Origin: Boswellia sacra
Lineage: Eukaryota; Streptophyta; Magnoliopsida; Sapindales; Burseraceae
Length of the DNA stretch: 64,000 nt
Assembly: GCA_013180625.2 (NCBI GenBank)
Contig: SNVD02003247.1
Span: forward strand, 62,001 to 126,000
Direction of reading: 5' to 3'
Shown here: positions 59,383 through 64,000 of the stretch, in pieces
Numbering within the stretch: position 1 is the first letter of the stretch
Layout: every line of letters starts with the position of its first letter
Position numbers and translations under genes: made by a program
The notes under the pieces: model-generated
Told to the model about the DNA's origin: nothing
Database searches by the model: none
Seen by the model: only the letters and a program-made list of their open reading frames with translations

Positions 59383-62300
59383 TGGAATCATTGATGTGGC
59401 GTTTGAGGAGCCTAACGTGTATTTGAGCTAATCCTAACGTCACATTTGGTTTGGACTGGAACTGGATGCATGCTCCTACCTTTAATCCTGCAGGTAATTT
59501 AGTTCCTTTACTTACAAGACCATCTGGGGGCTAGACTTTTCACTGTAATTCATAGACTTCTGCCACCACCCTCTTATTGCCTTTATACTACGTCTAGGAT
59601 TACGTTAACATTTATCCTAAGAATATGTAATCATAAGAAGGGACACAGTATCGGTTTATGTTAATGTACTCGGTGGAAAAAGCTCACTCAAGTTCGTGTT
59701 TGTCAACTTTCTTTATATTTTCGGGGTATTTAATTACAGTCTGATTCACATGGAGAACATTCACTTTTGTCCGTGATTGCAAAGATCTACAGAAATTGGG
59801 TCCACAAAAGCTCGGTCAAAGTTTGATTGGATGAACTTTAGATTAATTTTTTCTAGTTAGCGAACAAAACATTGTGAAAGCAAAGTCCCAACAACTAAAG
59901 CTCAATATTACGATCCTAACAGCATTCTTTCTAGCTCTTTTCATGGAATATTTTTCCAAATCATAAGATTGATATAAAATAACAGCAAAGCAATTTCTTA
60001 TGCGAATATGTTATTTTATAAATATGTATAAATGTGTGTGTGTACATATATTTTATCTTAACTCACACCACGACGACGGGAATTGTCGCCCAATCAAACA
60101 CGAATCTAAGAAAAGAACAAAAGGGAGAAAATGGAGAAGAAACTGGAATAGAAATTGGACACAAATTTTGGGAAAAATCAAATCTTATTTTTCAATAATC
60201 AAATCATCAATAAGCCTAACAACTCAAGTAACTAAGACACTTTTATTTATTTTGAGCTACAGGCTTTAATCTATCAGGAAATATATTTCAATTGGGAATT
60301 AAGAATATAACCCAATTAATCTAGAAAATTCCAAACATAAATCATAATTAAAATAGAAAATTATCAATTAATAGAAAATCAAATTCAATTTAAAAATTCT
60401 AATTTATAAAGTCAAAATCTCTAATTAAAGTTCAAATGACTAACACCAATTTATAATCCCTAATTATTATTCTTAATTTTGTCCTAATGGATCCTACATC
60501 ATAACAATTCGATGAATTTTATATAAAAATATATGTGATTAAAATTTTATTGAATGAACGTTGTTCATGTGTGGTTAATTTTTACTTAATGAAGAATTCC
60601 TCTTCTCCCTAAATGCACTTGTGTGAAATCAACGCAAGGGAAGAAAAAGAGTTATTTTAATAGAAAAATCCGAGAAAAATTTGTTCATATAACTGTAAGG
60701 ACGTCATGGTAAATGTGATAAAATATTTATATCATTTCGAAATGACTCAACAACCACCAATGTTTCTGTGTTTTCTATGATTTTTCAAAGAAGCCGAAGA
60801 AGAAAACACAGAGTCCGAGAATTCAATAATTTTCACTGAAAAAAATGTCGTAGTTTACATTCAAGTATATAGGCTAGCTAGATTTGCACATTTTCGATAA
60901 AACAGTGTTAAACCATAATCACAATTTTGATCACACACATGAAAGAAAAAATCACGTCGTAAATGTTGAAGCATAGTTATTCCAAAGTCGCCACTAATTA
61001 TATTATAAAACAAGTCTCTTTTAAATAAAATAAAACTTGAGCCAAAATTGTTTCTTACACATTTTATATTGACAATTTTTACACGCATGATAAGTTATTT
61101 TCTTCCACATAACATCTCCACAAGTCAATCCAGAGTCCAACATTAATCATTACAAATGCATCTCTAATTAGATTATTACTTGAACCATTATAGGGTCGGT
61201 TTCAGGCTGATTCGTACAGTAGATTTCATATACAAATAAAACCATGAAAGGAACCGAGAAATAATTAAAAAAAAAAATTGGAGAAGATGGCCTGCATGTT
61301 GAAGCAAATTACAGAAATGACAGTAAGCTTTATTAATATTAATATTGTTTATAAATGTGAATTGATAATGACTATTGTGTTTGTGTCAAGATGTTATTGG
61401 GGCACGGTGGGCGTGGCCGTAATCCTTGGGGAAGTTCATGATTTTTATGAATACTTCTCACAATAAAAATAGACAAATGTCAAGCTTGCCCCATTCTAAA
61501 TCAATTCTACGGTATGGGTTAAAGTACTATATATATTATATTTATTTATAAATTTCATCTTTATGGAAAGGCATGTGTGGAACTTTAATTGAGAGATTAA
61601 GACCAAAGAGATATATTATTTAAAACTATTTTAGGAGCTAGGTTGTCCTAAGCACCATGCAATCTTATGTAATAATACAAAAATTTCCATTTTGTTAATT
61701 TTCTTCTCTTAGTTTAACTATTGCAATATCTTACCTATATTTATAGTTTCGAGAATGAATACTTCAAACGAGATTTTGTTTTATAGTGCAAATAACATGA
61801 AACATCTTTATTATTGCTTATAAAAAAGTCTTTCTATACTGTCATATTTCGAAATCTAAATGATATTTCGTATTAACATATCATTCTATGTTGAAATTTC
61901 AAAATATAATAACAATATTTAGTTTATCCATTTAATCAATCACATACCTATGAATTTATGAGAGAGGGGACTCCTTAGACATTTTAACATTCATAATTTA
62001 CTTGATAAAACTTAATGTAAGATAATTTATTAAAAAAAATAAAAGTATATAAAGATAAGGGACATTAAAATTATAACGGTTCAAAATTATAATTTACAAA
62101 GAGTGTTAATTTTCTTTGAACTTGATGCCAACAAAAAGATAGATTTCCTTTCAAAATTTCTCTTTGTAATTGTTCAAAGAATATTATTTTATAATATATT
62201 CTGTTTTGTTAAAAAAGACTACAAATAAATGAAACAAAATAAAAATCTCGCACATATAATTTTTAATTATATTTAATTTTATTACAAATTATAAAAAATA

Positions 62301-64000
62301 TTTAGTTATTATCGTTTATCAAGATTTTTAAATTTATACTCTTCTAGTAACAATTAATTAATTTTTTAAGACTATAAAAGATAAAATAAAGAGAAACATA
62401 TAATTTGTGTCAAACTAAATAAATAAGAATTAAAAAATTTAAAATTCTTAAATAAATAAAATAATAAAAATTAATTAAATTATTATAAAAACTTATATTG
62501 TTGTTTGGATAAAAGCCTTATTGAGAAAATGAAAACATAACTTAAAACTCGAAATTAATTAAGTTTTTTAGAAAAAAGATAGAAAAGTGATTATATAAAA
62601 TAAGCGATCGTCACAAAATTTTCAAATTTGCAGGTCCGCCATTGCGTTTAATTAAAGACAACTTTAACACTAGGTTAAAAGTCTTTTTTTCTAATAGTGG
62701 TGTGATGGTATTATATCATCTATATCATCATGTTGCCGTTTGTTAAAACTGATACTGAATATATATGATCGTGTTCCTGTTCATGAAATGCAAGTTTATG
62801 AGTCCGAGCGGCGCTAAATGCGCGGAGTCCACTCTCCCTTTGCCCGTCAATGCTTTGATCACTTCCATTATTGTTTTCTATAGCTGCTTCAAGACGTTGT
62901 TTTGTCTCCGGAATATCTAAAAGATTTATAACTTCACTTTCAACACGACCATGTGTCGTTTTGAACTTGAATGCCATATAATTCAACACAAAATTCACCT
63001 ACCCCGCCGCATAATCTCCCAATATACGTACTCATCTCCTAGGTTCCATAAATGTTGTACATTGGAGTGTGTGTATAGCACTATCCACCCACCCAAATGG
63101 TCAAGGGGTTCTTCAAGTCCAACATTTCTGTGGATATGTGCAGTATTTCAACCACTACATTATGAAAATATTACTAGAACCAATTAGATTTTTCAAGAGT
63201 TCTTTAAATCTGGGCCACCGGTGTTGATATTGCAGCGTATGTTAAGAGTAGTGGATGGTCATGTTACCATTAATAACTTTTAGTAAAAGAGAGATTAGAT
63301 TCCTTTCCAACTAGCCAGACCCAGAATGGGTGACTTTTCGGATGAGCCGAGTAGGATCACACTCTCAACGTATAATTTAGGATTTCGTAAGGTTTAGTGA
63401 TCACTTAAGAATGATTTTTTCAGATCGATAAGTGAATTTGTTTATCTTACCAAAGCCCACCCAAAAGAATTTGTAATTCAAAGCTATGTTTCCTCTTATA
63501 AACCACCAAAGCTAAAATTTAGGAATTATGCTATTCTTATAATTTCTCTTATATATATAAACACATCCATGTAAATCCTTATGGTATCATGATATGTTGA
63601 GAAAGCAAATTTTAAAAATTTAATTCATTAATTAAGATTGATGATGTAATAATTACTATGCAAGAATGTGTCACACGATTTTATAGATGAATTTGTATTA
63701 TATTATACTCATCTTGAAATAAGGCGTTTTAGTATCTATTGTTAGAGTAAATGCAATGTAGGATCTCAAAAAATATGTAGTTTTATTTTGAAAATCTATT
63801 AAATTATTTCAAAACATAGTTTAAATTAATTATTTTACTAGATGAAATAATTTTTATAAAATAATATAATTCAACAATTTTTATTGTAAAAATACATAAT
63901 TAACCGGTGATTTCTTCAATATTGTATTAAAACTATCCAATATCATTGTGCTTCAATAAAAACTTGTTCATAAAAACTTGTTCAACTGGTTAAATGAAAA
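59383..64000. other. Intergenic region to the window end
   Basis: Very AT-rich. It contains the second decayed repeat (60060-60505). I find no supported gene. A 92-codon minus-strand frame at 62720-62998 and a short plus-strand frame at 61278-61466 have no recognisable family features. Confidence 0.5.
60060..60505. repeat. Decayed dispersed repeat, copy 2
   Basis: Same orientation and similar motif order as 56385-56830, ending CCTACATCATAAC. Heavily diverged; alignment by eye only. Confidence 0.45.

Noticed and set aside
62720..62998. 92-codon minus-strand frame near the window end
   Set aside because: No conserved motif, no splice context and no neighbour support.

Overview
The window is nuclear DNA of a flowering plant, most likely a eudicot. 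The evidence is AT-rich sequence, GT-AG introns, plant-specific gene families and dense plant LTR retrotransposons. I cannot name the species.

Genes. Two complete six-exon fatty acid 2-hydroxylase genes lie in the same orientation (FAH-a, 1812-3687; FAH-b, 40665-42857). They are followed by an eight-exon EMB1611/MEE22-like gene (44386-52797) and two intronless berberine-bridge-enzyme-like FAD oxidoreductases on the minus strand (53529-55151 and 57697-59313). The order FAH / MEE22 / BBE-like / BBE-like matches Arabidopsis At2g34770-At2g34810 as I recall it, so this is a conserved microsyntenic block in which FAH has been duplicated in tandem.

Transposon block. The two FAH genes are about 36 kb apart, and about 32 kb of that is mobile DNA. 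(1) A decayed Sirevirus-like Ty1/copia element (4511-24180). (2) Nested in it, a Ty3/gypsy element in minus orientation (7775-16972, target duplication TAGCA) that keeps gag/protease remnants but has lost reverse transcriptase and integrase. (3) Also nested in the copia element, a 505-bp near-perfect foldback element (17805-18309, duplication TTACA). (4) A composite of three LTR-like units with shuffled, inverted ends (24540-30477). (5) A CACTA element (31085-36429, duplication TGT) carrying fragments of at least two cellular genes. (6) A small hAT-like element (36805-38031).

Unusual content. The gypsy element holds a broken, apparently intronless LONELY GUY (LOG) cytokinin-activating-enzyme fragment, and an intact 181-codon frame resembling the cysteine-rich nucleic-acid-binding proteins of betaflexiviruses. 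The second abuts two back-to-back Tn5 mosaic ends at 12949-12986. That is an untrimmed Nextera mate-pair junction adapter, so the assembly there is artificial and neighbouring claims are conditional.

Right part (59.3-64 kb) and the other gaps are AT-rich intergenic DNA with decayed repeats. FAH proteins hydroxylate sphingolipid fatty acids in the ER, BBE-like proteins are secreted oxidoreductases, and MEE22 is required for embryo development. Nothing suggests a shared pathway; their linkage looks like inherited synteny.
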